64,000 nt of DNA from CAWFQB01 sp965277875 (GCA_965277875.1 CBDIDV010000002.1:496001-560000); one strand, 5' to 3'; shown: positions 50,020-58,733, numbered from the stretch's first letter. Made by a program: numbers and translations. The notes: generated by a model from the sequence alone, not told the origin.

Positions 50020-50381
50020 AAGCGGATACCCAGGACGAAGTAGAAAAACTGGAACAATACCGGGCGATCATCAAACGCATCTTTCAGGAGTACGCCAGTA
50101 TTCCTTACGCGCATGGCGACTTACAGCGGGAAGTTGTCTGGGATGGAGCAGGCGATCACTATATGCTGGTAACGCTTGGCTGGGAGCAGAATGAAACGCG
50201 GCGCGTACATGGGGCCATCGTGCATCTGGACATTATCAAAGGTAAAATCTGGGTGCAGTACGATGGTACGGAGTATGGAATGGCGCAGGAACTGGTAGAT
50301 GCAGGAATCCCCAAAAGCCAGATCGTCCTCGCGTTTCATCCATCGTACAAACGCCCGCATACGGAGTTTGCCGTCGCCTGA
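50007..50381 (+). CDS. xisI: XisI family protein, copy 2
   Basis: A 124-residue XisI-like protein starting MDTLEADTQDEVEKLEQYR, slightly longer at the N-terminus than copy 1. It has family blocks DHYMLVTLGWEQ, VHGAIVHLDIIKGKIWVQYD and VLAFHPSYKRPHTEFAVA. It overlaps xisH by 13 bases, implying coupled production of a complex. It is the intact module of the two. Confidence 0.93.
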   Translation: MDTLEADTQDEVEKLEQYRAIIKRIFQEYASIPYAHGDLQREVVWDGAGDHYMLVTLGWEQNETRRVHGAIVHLDIIKGKIWVQYDGTEYGMAQELVDAGIPKSQIVLAFHPSYKRPHTEFAVA

Positions 50382-50427
50382 GTGAAATATAATGCACTGG
50401 AAATTATAGTATGAGTTGAAGGAGAAC

Positions 50428-51423
50428 ATGATTTTGGAGTATCGGAAGGTGGGGCGCACGGGGCTGAAGGTATCGGAAATCTGCCTGGGAACCATGCAGT
50501 TCGGGTGGACGACCGACGAGGACACAAGCCGGCAGGTGATGGACGCGTATTGGGAGGCGGGCGGCAACTTTATTGATACCGCCGACATCTACACGAATTG
50601 GGCGGGCGATGCCAGTTATGGCGGCAAGTCTGAGGAAATCATCGGGCGCTGGATCAAAGACAAGGGCATACGGCGCGATGTCGTCCTTGCTACCAAAGTG
50701 CGCGGGCGCATGTGGCCCGGCCCGAACGGAGAAGGGCTGTCGCGCAGTCACATCATGCAGGCGTGCGACGACAGCCTGCGCCGACTGAACGTGGATGTGA
50801 TTGACCTGTATCAGTGCCATTGGGCCGACCTGACCACGCCCATTGAGGAAACACTGGGCGCCCTGGATGATCTGGTCAAGGTGGGCAAAGTGCGCTATGT
50901 CGGCGCGTCAAACTATCCCGCGTGGCGGCTGATGGAGGCCGTCGCCGCCTCCGACAAGCGCGGTCTGGCCCGTTTCGACTGTTACCAGCCGGAATACAGC
51001 CTGGTCGAGCGGCAGCTATTCGAGTACGAGGCCGCGCCCTTCTGCAAGCATTATGGCGTGGGCGTCATTCCTTACTCGCCGCTCGCGGGCGGATTTCTGA
51101 CCGGCAAATACCGCCGCGACTCGGCCCGTCCCGAAAGTGTGCGCGCAGGCGGCATCCTGGAAAAGTACGGCAACGAACAGGGCTATGGCCTGATTGACGT
51201 TCTGGACGAGATCGGCAAGGCGCACGGCAAGACGGTCGGGCAGACGGCCCTCGCGTGGCAGTTGAGCAACCCGGTCATCACGTCGCCCATCATCGGCGCG
51301 AACACGCCCTATCAACTCAACGATCTGATGGGCGCGGCGGGCTACCGCCTGTCCGACGACGAGATCAAGCGGCTGAACGACGCGACCAAATGGCCCAAAA
51401 ACTGGCGTCCTATCTGGGACTGA
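50428..51423 (+). CDS. Aldo/keto reductase
   Basis: A 331-residue cytoplasmic TIM-barrel oxidoreductase. The catalytic tetrad region shows NFIDTADIYTNW (Asp, Tyr), VLATKVRGRM (Lys) and YQCHWAD (His). The C-terminal NADPH-binding part has PIIGANTPYQLNDL. The protein resembles YakC/YdhF/Tas-type AKRs acting on sugars or aldehydes. GAAGGAGAAC immediately before the ATG at 50428 gives a strong start. A second, Tat-exported AKR-like gene is 0.8 kb downstream. Confidence 0.95.
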   Translation: MILEYRKVGRTGLKVSEICLGTMQFGWTTDEDTSRQVMDAYWEAGGNFIDTADIYTNWAGDASYGGKSEEIIGRWIKDKGIRRDVVLATKVRGRMWPGPNGEGLSRSHIMQACDDSLRRLNVDVIDLYQCHWADLTTPIEETLGALDDLVKVGKVRYVGASNYPAWRLMEAVAASDKRGLARFDCYQPEYSLVERQLFEYEAAPFCKHYGVGVIPYSPLAGGFLTGKYRRDSARPESVRAGGILEKYGNEQGYGLIDVLDEIGKAHGKTVGQTALAWQLSNPVITSPIIGANTPYQLNDLMGAAGYRLSDDEIKRLNDATKWPKNWRPIWD

Positions 51424-51445
51424 CACAGGTGTGTCGGGTGGTGTT

Positions 51446-52090
51446 ATGACCGAGGAAGATGCCAGGCAGATCGCTATGCTGATGCGCGAGCATAGCCTAT
51501 GGCTGACGGAGCAATACGAGCGGGCCGTTATTGCCGGGCAGCCACAAGGCCTCACGCTGGCAGAACGACTGGCGGAGGAAAAAAGTGTTGCCCGACATGC
51601 CGTAGATGTGTACATGGGATACATGACACTACGCAGCCTGCACTTTGCACAGCGAGCCAACTACTACAAACGAGGCGGCGTTCATCTGGAGATGATTGCC
51701 GCGTGGACGCCGCCCGATTGGACGTATAACGTCTTCCCGCTTCCTGCATCCGACATGGAAGCGGTCACGCTGGACTACATTGTAGACGCCATGCACGGTT
51801 ATGCCGACCTTTGCACCCCTGATGACGGCACACCGCTCGGACGCGTACTCCATGTCGCCCACATGCTTGTGAGCAGTCAGGGCAACGACGGGGCATGGCC
51901 TGCTGTCCTGAACCTGCGGACCGGGGAAGGATCGGGAGAAAAACGCAGCCGCATCCCCCGTCAGTTGATGCGCCGCCTGAACCGAACGCTGCAATCTACC
52001 GAGTTTGATACCGTGATTCGGCGCATCGAGGCAGGCATGAGTGACGTGGAGCGGATAAAAGAAGGAATACAGGGGTGGGATGTGAAATAG
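51446..52090 (+). CDS. Hypothetical protein
   Basis: A 214-residue helical protein with no family I recognise. It has amphipathic stretches with charged repeats (MLMREHSLWLTEQYERAV, LAERLAEEKSVARHAVDVYM) and a tryptophan-containing middle (AAWTPPDWTYNVFPLP). The repeated pattern resembles alpha/alpha-toroid proteins: HMLVSSQGNDGAWPAVLNLRTG recalls terpene-cyclase/squalene-hopene-like GDGAW motifs. That link is speculative. GTG at 51431 is an alternative start. It is close behind the aldo/keto reductase gene. Confidence 0.6.
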   Translation: MTEEDARQIAMLMREHSLWLTEQYERAVIAGQPQGLTLAERLAEEKSVARHAVDVYMGYMTLRSLHFAQRANYYKRGGVHLEMIAAWTPPDWTYNVFPLPASDMEAVTLDYIVDAMHGYADLCTPDDGTPLGRVLHVAHMLVSSQGNDGAWPAVLNLRTGEGSGEKRSRIPRQLMRRLNRTLQSTEFDTVIRRIEAGMSDVERIKEGIQGWDVK

Positions 52091-52222
52091 TCTCGTCAGT
52101 TCGATACGATTTGTCGGCAGTACCGCCCTTGCCGACTTTATCCGGTTTCCCCGATAGAATACAATCGCTAAAACCCGTTTGTCGTTAAGTGTCGCGCTGA
52201 GGGCGCGCAAGGAGTTTGCTCA

Positions 52223-53290
52223 ATGAATACCGATGACAACATGCAGCATCTCAAACAGCAGAGCCGCGAAAAAGCGCTGTCGCGGCGCGATTTCATGCGC
52301 GCTCTCTCCATTGCGGGCGCGGCGGGGCCGGGCATGGCGGCAGCGGCGATGGGGGGACTTACGCTCACGGCCACGCAGCGCGTCGAAGCCCTGGAAGCCA
52401 TGCGCGACGGCATGGGCAAACTGCCTAAAGTGAAGTTTGGTACGCGCATGGGCGACATGATGGTGTCTCCTATCAGCATGTCGCAGGACTGGAGCCGCGA
52501 ACTGATCGCGCCCGCGCTGGAAATGGGCGTCAACTTCATCCACAAGGCGGGATACTGGGGCGGGCGGGGGCCGGTTCCCGACGAGATCCTCAAGATGCCC
52601 CGCGAGAGCTACTATACCGACATCACCGTGGACAACACCAGTCCGGGCCATGATCCCGACAACTACGACGAGGCTTACAATCAGGTTGCCAAATCGCTGG
52701 AACAGAACAACCTCAAGTATTACGACATCTATCGCGCGCACTACGGCTGGCGTTCGCCCGATAAGGTGATGAAGGAAAACAACACGTCGTACAAGGCGTT
52801 CCTCAAACTCAAAAAAGAGGGCAAGGTGAAATACTTCGGCGTGTCGCAGCACCCCTATCATGGCGGCAGCGACCAGGATCAGCCCGTCAGCCGCTACCCT
52901 GAAATGATTCAGGCGTGTATCGACTCGGGCATCGTGGACGCGATGCAGGTGTGGTTCAGCTATGCTGATCGCTACACGCCCGAAGTGCAGGACGCGTTCG
53001 CCCGCGCCAGCAAAGCGGGCATCGGCATGACCGCCATGAAGATCAACGCGCACGGTCGAGATAAAATGAGCAAAGACGTTGCCAGGCAGAAAGACCTCAA
53101 AGCGGATGGTATGGTAGGCCGCGCCCTGATACGCGAGGTGATGACCACCAAGCGCCCGGACGGCAAGCCCATTTTCCAGACCTGCGTATCCAATCTCCGC
53201 AATGTGGCAACGTTCGAGGAGAACATCGGTGGCGTCAGCCCCAAAGTGGCTCGGCTGGACGGCTTTACGGGGCATCTGTTCCAGGTATAA
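52223..53290 (+). CDS. Tat-exported aldo/keto reductase-like protein
   Basis: The protein has 355 residues. A twin-arginine signal (SRRDFMRALS, about 20-29, then a hydrophobic run) precedes an AKR-type barrel. The usual Asp-Tyr-Lys-His tetrad is incomplete by eye: NFIHKAGYWGG replaces N-F-I-D-T-A-x-x-Y. DIYRAHYGW occupies the strand holding the histidine, and KVKYFGVSQHPYHGG follows. It may have lost reductase activity or use another centre. AAGGAG lies upstream of the ATG at 52223. It fits a periplasmic redox set with the DUF362 and NapH/NapG proteins. Confidence 0.85.
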   Translation: MNTDDNMQHLKQQSREKALSRRDFMRALSIAGAAGPGMAAAAMGGLTLTATQRVEALEAMRDGMGKLPKVKFGTRMGDMMVSPISMSQDWSRELIAPALEMGVNFIHKAGYWGGRGPVPDEILKMPRESYYTDITVDNTSPGHDPDNYDEAYNQVAKSLEQNNLKYYDIYRAHYGWRSPDKVMKENNTSYKAFLKLKKEGKVKYFGVSQHPYHGGSDQDQPVSRYPEMIQACIDSGIVDAMQVWFSYADRYTPEVQDAFARASKAGIGMTAMKINAHGRDKMSKDVARQKDLKADGMVGRALIREVMTTKRPDGKPIFQTCVSNLRNVATFEENIGGVSPKVARLDGFTGHLFQV

Positions 53291-53309
53291 TAGGCGTAAG
53301 AGCGATCAG

Positions 53310-53450
53310 GCAGTGTTGCAGCCGGATAAGGTTTCGGCCTTCCCGACCGCTGCAAAATGCAGGTATGAAGGGCGAACGTCGGGCCGGACGCGCTATCAGC
53401 GAGCGTCCTGACGTTCGCCGCTAAGTCCGGTCGTAAGGCCGGGTGAGAAC
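53310..53450 (+). ncRNA. Candidate structured RNA or palindromic repeat upstream of a lipoprotein gene
   Basis: Three stems can be drawn in order. GCAG...CTGC encloses AAGG/CCTT (about 53318-53353). A strong stem GGCGAACGTC/GACGTTCGCC is extended by GGACGC/GCGTCC with a GGGCC bulge (about 53370-53419). CCGGTC-GTAA-GGCCGG has a GNRA-type loop (53427-53442). An intrinsic terminator follows at 53456-53481, before the lipoprotein gene. This could be a leader element or sRNA, or simply a REP-type palindrome. It fits no riboswitch I know. Confidence 0.4.
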
Positions 53451-53455
53451 TGAAA

Positions 53456-53481
53456 CAGATGCGCTGAGGCATCTGATTTTT
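53456..53481 (+). terminator. Intrinsic terminator upstream of the lipoprotein gene
   Basis: CAGATGC (53456-53462) pairs with GCATCTG (53469-53475) around GCTGAG, followed by ATTTTT. It ends 17 bases before the lipoprotein ATG at 53499. It terminates either the upstream reductase transcript or a separate small RNA. Confidence 0.75.
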
Positions 53482-53498
53482 CCAACGAAGCGGAGACA

Positions 53499-53738
53499 AT
53501 GATGAGAAAGCACTCTTTTACTACTGTCATGGTAAGCATGGCAGCGCTTGGCGCGCTGTCGTTTCTGCTGACCGGCTGTTCACCGTCGGGCAGCCAGGCT
53601 CCCAAGGGCGGCTATCCGGGCGGACAACAGCCCGGCGCTCGCAGCAACGATACTACGGACCCTCACTACACGATGCGACAGCAAGGCCGCAGCGGCGCAC
53701 CTACCTCTGGCGGCGCTCCCGGCTCCGGCGGACACTAG
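53499..53738 (+). CDS. Small lipoprotein
   Basis: A 79-residue precursor. A signal peptide with hydrophobic core (about 10-23) and lipobox LLTGC (Cys27) leads to a mature part of about 52 residues rich in Gly, Ser, Pro and Gln (PGGQQPGARS, SGGAPGSGGH), with no fold expected. It is likely anchored in the outer or inner membrane. GCGGAGAC precedes the ATG. A terminator lies before the gene and a second probable one after it, so it appears to be transcribed alone. Function unknown. Confidence 0.8.
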   Translation: MMRKHSFTTVMVSMAALGALSFLLTGCSPSGSQAPKGGYPGGQQPGARSNDTTDPHYTMRQQGRSGAPTSGGAPGSGGH

Positions 53739-53781
53739 AACGAACTTCCCCGCGTATGGCGCGGCATATACCAAACACCTC

Positions 53782-53820
53782 CCCGCTGTCAGCGCTATTT
53801 GGCAGCGGGCGTTTGCATTT
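53782..53820 (+). terminator. Probable terminator after the lipoprotein gene
   Basis: CCCGCTGTC (53782-53790) pairs with GGCAGCGGG (53801-53809, one G-T pair) around a 10-nt loop, followed by CGTTTGCATTT. Confidence 0.55.
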
Positions 53821-53896
53821 ACGGCGAACAGAAAACGTTTTTTCGCCGCACAAAATCCGTCGGCGCAGTACGCATAGACGGTCATGGACGAGCAGT

Positions 53897-55726
53897 ATGC
53901 CTTTAACTCCGCGCAAAGTTTGCTGCCCTCGCGTCATCGCGCGCCTGAAATCAGCATTGCTGCTGTTGTGTTGCCTGCTTTGGTGCGGCTGTCGGCATCC
54001 GACCCTGCCTGCCAGCGCGCCCGCCGATCCCACCTCTGCCGCCTCCTCCGCCTGGAAGGGCATAGAGTTTGAGAACGTCACGCGGACGGCCAACGTTGAC
54101 TATGTCTGGCCTCCGCAGCCGCGCCCGATGCGTAATCTGGAAGCCTTCGGCAGCGGCTGCGCTTTCCTGGACTACGATAACGACGGCTGGCAGGACATCC
54201 TGCTCGTGTCAAGGCCGTACTGCCATTTATATCGCAATCTGCACAACGGGCATTTTGCGGATGTCACGCAGGCGAGCGGGCTGGCTCGTGTGCAGGGCTA
54301 TTGGACGGGCTGCGCCGTGGGCGATTATGATGGCGACGGGCGGCTTGACATTCTGCTGACCGGCTACCATTGCCTTGCGCTCCTGCACAATGAGGGGAAC
54401 AATCAGGGGAATGCGGGACACGACAAATCAAACAAGGACGCAAATAGCGGCGGCAAGTGGTTTGTAGATGCCACAGTCAGGGCGGGCCTGGACCCGGGCA
54501 ATCACGGGCAATGGGGCAGCAGCGCGGGGTTTATGGATCTGGCAGGCAGTGGCAGGCTGGACTTAGTAATCTTGAACTACGTGATATTCGGGCCAAAAGA
54601 GCCGCAGGTCTGCTCGCCCGCGCCGGGGATACAAACGGGCTGCCCGCCGACTTCCTATCGGCCTGAGTACGGTGAAATCTGGGAGAACCGGGGCGGAGGG
54701 CGATTTCGGGACGCCACGCAGACCTGCGGTATTCGGCAGACGCACGGTAAAGCGCTTGTCGTGGCGTTCTGCGATCCCGACGATCATGGCCGCATGGATT
54801 TCTACATCGGCAACGACGGCACACCTGCCGAACTGATGCGTAATCTGGGCGGGCTGCGTTTTCGCAACATCGGCGTGGAAAGCGGCACGGCATACGGTTC
54901 GCTGGATCACGCTATCGCGGCGATGGGCGCGGATTGGGGGGATTATGACCGGGATGGACGCCCTGACCTGGTCGTGACCGCGTTTTCCGACGAGGCGTTC
55001 GGGCTGTTCCACAATACGGGGCAGGCCACGTTCGAGGAGGCAAACGACGCGGTCGGCCTGAGCGTTCCCACGTTCAAGCCGCTGGGCTTCGGGGCCAAAT
55101 GGCTGGACATGGATAATGACGGCTGGCCCGACCTTGTGTTTACGGCAGGCCATGTTTACGATGCCGTCAATCGCACCGATCCCACCTCCACGCTAAGGCA
55201 GCCGATGTTGTTATTTCGCAACGAAAATGGGCGCGCGTTTAGGCCGCTTGTGTCTCCGTCGGGCAGTGAACTGGCGAAACCCTTGCTGGGGCGCGGGCTT
55301 GCGACCGGCGATTTCGATAATGATGGCCGCATGGACTTTCTCGCCGTGGACTTTGAGGGCGCTCCCGTCCTGATGCACAACGTTTCGGTCACGTCCAATC
55401 ACTGGATCACGCTGGATCTAAGAGCGGGTGGACAGAACCGTTTTGCGTATGGAGCGCAGTTGCGCGCCACGTCGGGAGGGCAGATCTGGACGGGCCAGGT
55501 GTCGCCCGCCTCGTCGTACCTCTCCTCAAGCGACCCGCGCGTCCACTGGGGACTGGGAGCAGTACAAACGCTGGACACGCTGGACATACGCTGGCCGGAT
55601 GGGCATCGCGAAACCCTGCGTAATGTCGCCGCCGACCGTATCCTGACGGTCACGGAAGGGCAGGGCATTACACCCGGCGCAATAAAAAACGCTCACTCCG
55701 CTCAGTCCGCCGACATTCGCCGCTGA
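53897..55726 (+). CDS. ASPIC/UnbV-type lipoprotein with FG-GAP/VCBS repeats
   Basis: The protein has 609 residues from the ATG at 53897. A signal peptide (hydrophobic 18-32) ends in a lipobox-like LWCGC. The body is a beta-propeller of calcium-binding repeats with EF-like loops DYDNDGWQD, DYDGDGRLD, DYDRDGRPD, DMDNDGWPD and DFDNDGRMD. It ends in an ASPIC/UnbV domain (LDLRAGGQNRFAYGAQLRAT, YLSSSDPRVHWGLG, IRWPDGHRETL). These CRTAC1-like proteins are exported and surface-attached; their function is unknown. The N-terminal extension open to 53756 is unlikely to be translated. Confidence 0.92.
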   Translation: MPLTPRKVCCPRVIARLKSALLLLCCLLWCGCRHPTLPASAPADPTSAASSAWKGIEFENVTRTANVDYVWPPQPRPMRNLEAFGSGCAFLDYDNDGWQDILLVSRPYCHLYRNLHNGHFADVTQASGLARVQGYWTGCAVGDYDGDGRLDILLTGYHCLALLHNEGNNQGNAGHDKSNKDANSGGKWFVDATVRAGLDPGNHGQWGSSAGFMDLAGSGRLDLVILNYVIFGPKEPQVCSPAPGIQTGCPPTSYRPEYGEIWENRGGGRFRDATQTCGIRQTHGKALVVAFCDPDDHGRMDFYIGNDGTPAELMRNLGGLRFRNIGVESGTAYGSLDHAIAAMGADWGDYDRDGRPDLVVTAFSDEAFGLFHNTGQATFEEANDAVGLSVPTFKPLGFGAKWLDMDNDGWPDLVFTAGHVYDAVNRTDPTSTLRQPMLLFRNENGRAFRPLVSPSGSELAKPLLGRGLATGDFDNDGRMDFLAVDFEGAPVLMHNVSVTSNHWITLDLRAGGQNRFAYGAQLRATSGGQIWTGQVSPASSYLSSSDPRVHWGLGAVQTLDTLDIRWPDGHRETLRNVAADRILTVTEGQGITPGAIKNAHSAQSADIRR

Positions 55727-56281
55727 CCTGATGCATCCTTAGTGTTGATGTTGTGTAATGGTCGTAAGGGCAGGCCTCCGTGTCTGCCCTGCTTCGGAGT
55801 CAGGGCAGACACGTACAAGAGGCAGGGCAGACATGGGCGTGTGCCACGTTAGCAGATGCCGCAGCGCCTGACCCTCTGCTTTTCCCCGCGCAGGTAAGAT
55901 TGTATCGGGTTTGCGCCTGTTTTGTAGACAATTCGCCGCTTGTCTTCCCGTGTTCGACCGCGTACTGGAAGCCCGCATGATGGGCGAGACATTTGCTGTG
56001 CGCGAGTGGGATGACAGCGACAAGGGCGTTGTCGGCGGCATATGGCGCGGAGAATGGATTAAAGTCGTGGTTCGCTTCGACGCGGTCGCAGCGCCCTGGG
56101 CGAAAGATCGCAACTGGCCGTTCGAGACCATGTGGGAAGCGCAGGCGGCTGGCAGCCCTGTCCTGCGCGCTCAGGTGCGTGGCTGCGAGGGGATCATACG
56201 CGAACTCCTGACCTGGCGGCGACGCGCGACTATTTGTGCCGGTCAGGCAGAGAATCGTCCGTGTGGGGTCGTCCGTTTGGC
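55727..56281. other. 555-bp convergent spacer
   Basis: It lies between the ASPIC/UnbV gene and the second polysaccharide cluster, which converge here. The first 110 bases hold palindromic repeat C. The rest has open frames on both strands without ribosome sites or family resemblance, and I do not call them genes. Confidence 0.45.
55780..55833. repeat. REP-like repeat C
   Basis: GTGTCTGCCCTG (55780-55791) and CAGGGCAGACAC (55801-55812) form a perfect 12-bp stem with a 9-nt loop. A third partial copy CAGGGCAGACA follows at 55823-55833. It lies just after the ASPIC/UnbV stop and may act as a transcription terminator for both convergent units. Confidence 0.8.
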
Positions 56282-57451
56282 TCACGAAAGGGACTGCGGC
56301 GGAGACGTGGTGGGCAAGGTCTGCACCACCTGCAGGTAGATGGCGCGCATCTGCTGCGCGACCTGCGGCCAGGCGCAGCGTTGTTCTACCTGCAATCGCC
56401 CGCTTTTGCCCAAACGTCGGCACAGTTCGGCATCGGCGGCAAGGCGGGTGATCGCCAGCGCCAGCGCCTGCGGCGCCTGTTCCGGGACAATCAAGCCCGC
56501 CGCGCCGATCACGCCGGGGATAGCGCCCGATGCGGAGCCAATCACCGGCGTCTGACAGGCCTGCGCCTCGATAAGGACGCGTCCGAATTGCTCTTTCCAG
56601 CGGCTGGTTGTGCGCGACGCCAGTACCAGTGTGTCCAGCGCGTTCATCACGGTGGGCAGTTGTTCCAGCGGCTGGGCGGGCAAAAAGCGGATGCGGGCGC
56701 TTGTCCCCTGTTCGCGCGCGCGCTGTTCGAGAGTAGCCCGGTACGGCCCGTCGCCCACGAACAGCAGCGTGACCTCGCCTGGGCAGAAGGCGAGCGCGTC
56801 CACCATGTCCGCCAGCCCTTTCTCCTCAACCAGCCGCCCGACATAGCCGGCGACAAACCCGCTCAGGCTCAGGGCGGCCCGACAGACACTGCGATCCAGA
56901 GGCTGAAACAAAGTGGTGTCTACGCCGTTGGGAACCACGACTGCCTCGCCCTTGTAGCCCTTCGCGCGCGCCACCTCCAGGGCTTCCGGGCTGCGGCCCA
57001 CCACATAGTCGGCGTGACGCAGCGTGTAAGCGCGCAGCGCCTCAAACGGGGGCGGCAGCGTTTTGTCTATGTTCTGCTCGGTCTCGGCAATCACTTTGGC
57101 CTGGGGCAGCAGGCGCTGGCGAAGCCAGCAGGCGTGCGCGCTGACCAGGCCCCAGGGTTCCTCCCACAGATCGATTATGTCGGGGCGAAACGCGCGCAGC
57201 AGGCGGGCCAAGCCGGGATACCAATGCAGGTAGTTTTGAGCCGGGCCGATCCAGGGACACGCCACGCGCCCCACCTCATAGCGGCAGACAGCGTTTACGC
57301 CGATGCGGGCCGGTCGCCATTGACTGTAATGACGCCAGCGATCCGGGACGAGGACACGCAGCTCCACATCCGGCAGTTGCGCCAGTCGCTCGGCTTTCGG
57401 CTGGCCTTCCGTGGGAGACTGACAGGTATGAGAGATCATCAGCACGCGCAT
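56282..57451 (-). CDS. GT4 family glycosyltransferase
   Basis: A 389-residue GT-B enzyme. The ATG at 57451 gives the typical start MRVLMISHTCQSP; a longer open frame upstream is not conserved in type. The donor half has VPNGVDTTLFQPL, AGYVGRLVEEKGL, LLFVGDGPYR and a modified E-x7-E region (WKEQFGRVLIEAQAC). It is the last gene of the second polysaccharide cluster. Substrate unknown. Confidence 0.93.
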   Translation of the reverse strand: MRVLMISHTCQSPTEGQPKAERLAQLPDVELRVLVPDRWRHYSQWRPARIGVNAVCRYEVGRVACPWIGPAQNYLHWYPGLARLLRAFRPDIIDLWEEPWGLVSAHACWLRQRLLPQAKVIAETEQNIDKTLPPPFEALRAYTLRHADYVVGRSPEALEVARAKGYKGEAVVVPNGVDTTLFQPLDRSVCRAALSLSGFVAGYVGRLVEEKGLADMVDALAFCPGEVTLLFVGDGPYRATLEQRAREQGTSARIRFLPAQPLEQLPTVMNALDTLVLASRTTSRWKEQFGRVLIEAQACQTPVIGSASGAIPGVIGAAGLIVPEQAPQALALAITRLAADAELCRRLGKSGRLQVEQRCAWPQVAQQMRAIYLQVVQTLPTTSPPQSLS

Positions 57452-57584
57452 GGCTCGCAGGCTCCGCTTTGTATCCTGTGCAGGTTGGGGTCGAAATGAG
57501 AGGCCAACGCGTCTCATAGTGGCCGGCGGCGCGCGAGAAGGGGGTAAATCCTGTTGCCGCGTTACAGCCGCCGTCGTAGCGGCG

Positions 57585-58733
57585 TCAGGCGGCAGCTTCG
57601 CGCGCTGTCTTTCGGCACACGGCCTGATACACCGTGAGCGTCTTTTGCGCCATTTCCCGGGCGGTAAAGTGCCGGGTAAAACGCGCAAAGCCGGCCTGTC
57701 CCATGTTTTGCGCGAGCGAGGGATTTGCCAGGAGACGTTCGATGCCCTGCGCCAGCGCGTCCGGGTCGGCGGGCGGCACAAGGAGGCCGGTTTCCTCGTC
57801 TAGGACGATCTCCAGCGGCCCGCCCGCCCGCGTAGCGACGATGGGTTTGCTCAGCGCCATAGCTTCGAGTAAGACCAGGCCAAACGGCTCGGCGAGGCTG
57901 GGAAGCACGCACAGATCGCTCGCGGCCAAAATGTCCGTCGCGTCCGCGCGAAACCCGGTAAAGATCACCGCGTCCGCGATGCCAAGTGAGTGCGCCTGAT
58001 CTTGAAGCGTCTGGCGAAGCGCGCCCTCGCCTGCCAAAACGAAGCGCGCCTGCGGCCAATCCTTACGCAGCGACGCGATGCTGTGCAGCAGGTAAGACAG
58101 CCCCTTCTCCGGCGTCAGGCGCGCGAGCGTCACGCACATAGGCTGCGCGTCCGTGATGCCCAGTTCCCGGCGCAGAGCCTGACAGCGGGCAGTAGTTGGC
58201 GCGGTCAGGGGGGCAAGCCCGTTCCAGACCGTCGTGATTCGGTCGGGGCCAATATGTTCCCGCTGCATCATGGCGCGGCGCACAGACTCGGAGATGGCGA
58301 GGATATGGTCAAGACGGCGGTTGGCCCATGCATGCGCCATGCGGGCGGCCAGGCGCTTGGGGCCGCGGTAGTTGGTGGACTGCGGCGCAAGAAAGTGCTG
58401 CGTCATTACGGTCGGCAGGCCCGCTTGCCGCCGCATCAGGGCGGCAAGCAGCAGCATCCGTCCGTTGTGAACATGTACCAGATCCATCCCCTCGGCGCGG
58501 AGCGCCTGAGTGAGACGCCGCGTCGTTTGCGGGAAACCGGCTTCGCCCAGCAGAGGCAGGGTCGGCAGGGCGCGCGCCTGCGCCGCCTGCTGGAGGGGGC
58601 TGGCGCGGCGACAGACGATGTACGGACATGCCCCGGACTGCCTTAGCGCGTCCGAAAGGGAAAGCACCTGCTGCTCGGTGCCGGCGAACTGGTCGGTGTC
58701 GAGCAGGTGCGCGATTTTCAAAGGAGAGTTCAT
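57585..58733 (-). CDS. GT4 family glycosyltransferase
   Basis: A 382-residue GT-B enzyme. The N-terminal half has HLLDTDQFAGTEQQVLSLSD and VHVHNGRMLLLAAL. The C-terminal half has VWNGLAPL, CVTLARLTPEKGL, FVLAGEGALR, IFTGFRADATD and the E-x7-E motif AEPFGLVLLEAM. Its ATG overlaps the stop of the O-antigen ligase gene (ATGA, 58730-58733), so the two are coupled. It resembles glycosyltransferases of lipopolysaccharide core or capsule assembly. Confidence 0.94.
   Translation of the reverse strand: MNSPLKIAHLLDTDQFAGTEQQVLSLSDALRQSGACPYIVCRRASPLQQAAQARALPTLPLLGEAGFPQTTRRLTQALRAEGMDLVHVHNGRMLLLAALMRRQAGLPTVMTQHFLAPQSTNYRGPKRLAARMAHAWANRRLDHILAISESVRRAMMQREHIGPDRITTVWNGLAPLTAPTTARCQALRRELGITDAQPMCVTLARLTPEKGLSYLLHSIASLRKDWPQARFVLAGEGALRQTLQDQAHSLGIADAVIFTGFRADATDILAASDLCVLPSLAEPFGLVLLEAMALSKPIVATRAGGPLEIVLDEETGLLVPPADPDALAQGIERLLANPSLAQNMGQAGFARFTRHFTAREMAQKTLTVYQAVCRKTAREAAA

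Noticed and set aside
49603..50381. XisHI as proof of a heterocyst-type excision element
   Set aside because: No XisF-type recombinase, nif gene or matching recombination sites are in the window.
53299..53450. FMN riboswitch in the spacer before the lipoprotein
   Set aside because: A short TTCCCGACCG string resembles the RFN element, but the other conserved blocks and overall fold are missing, and the downstream gene is unrelated to riboflavin.
53756..53896. Longer N-terminus for the ASPIC/UnbV protein
   Set aside because: It would bury the lipoprotein signal peptide behind 47 residues.
55911..56339. 143-codon plus-strand frame in the convergent spacer
   Set aside because: It lacks a ribosome site, overlaps the end of the GT4 gene on the other strand and resembles nothing I know.
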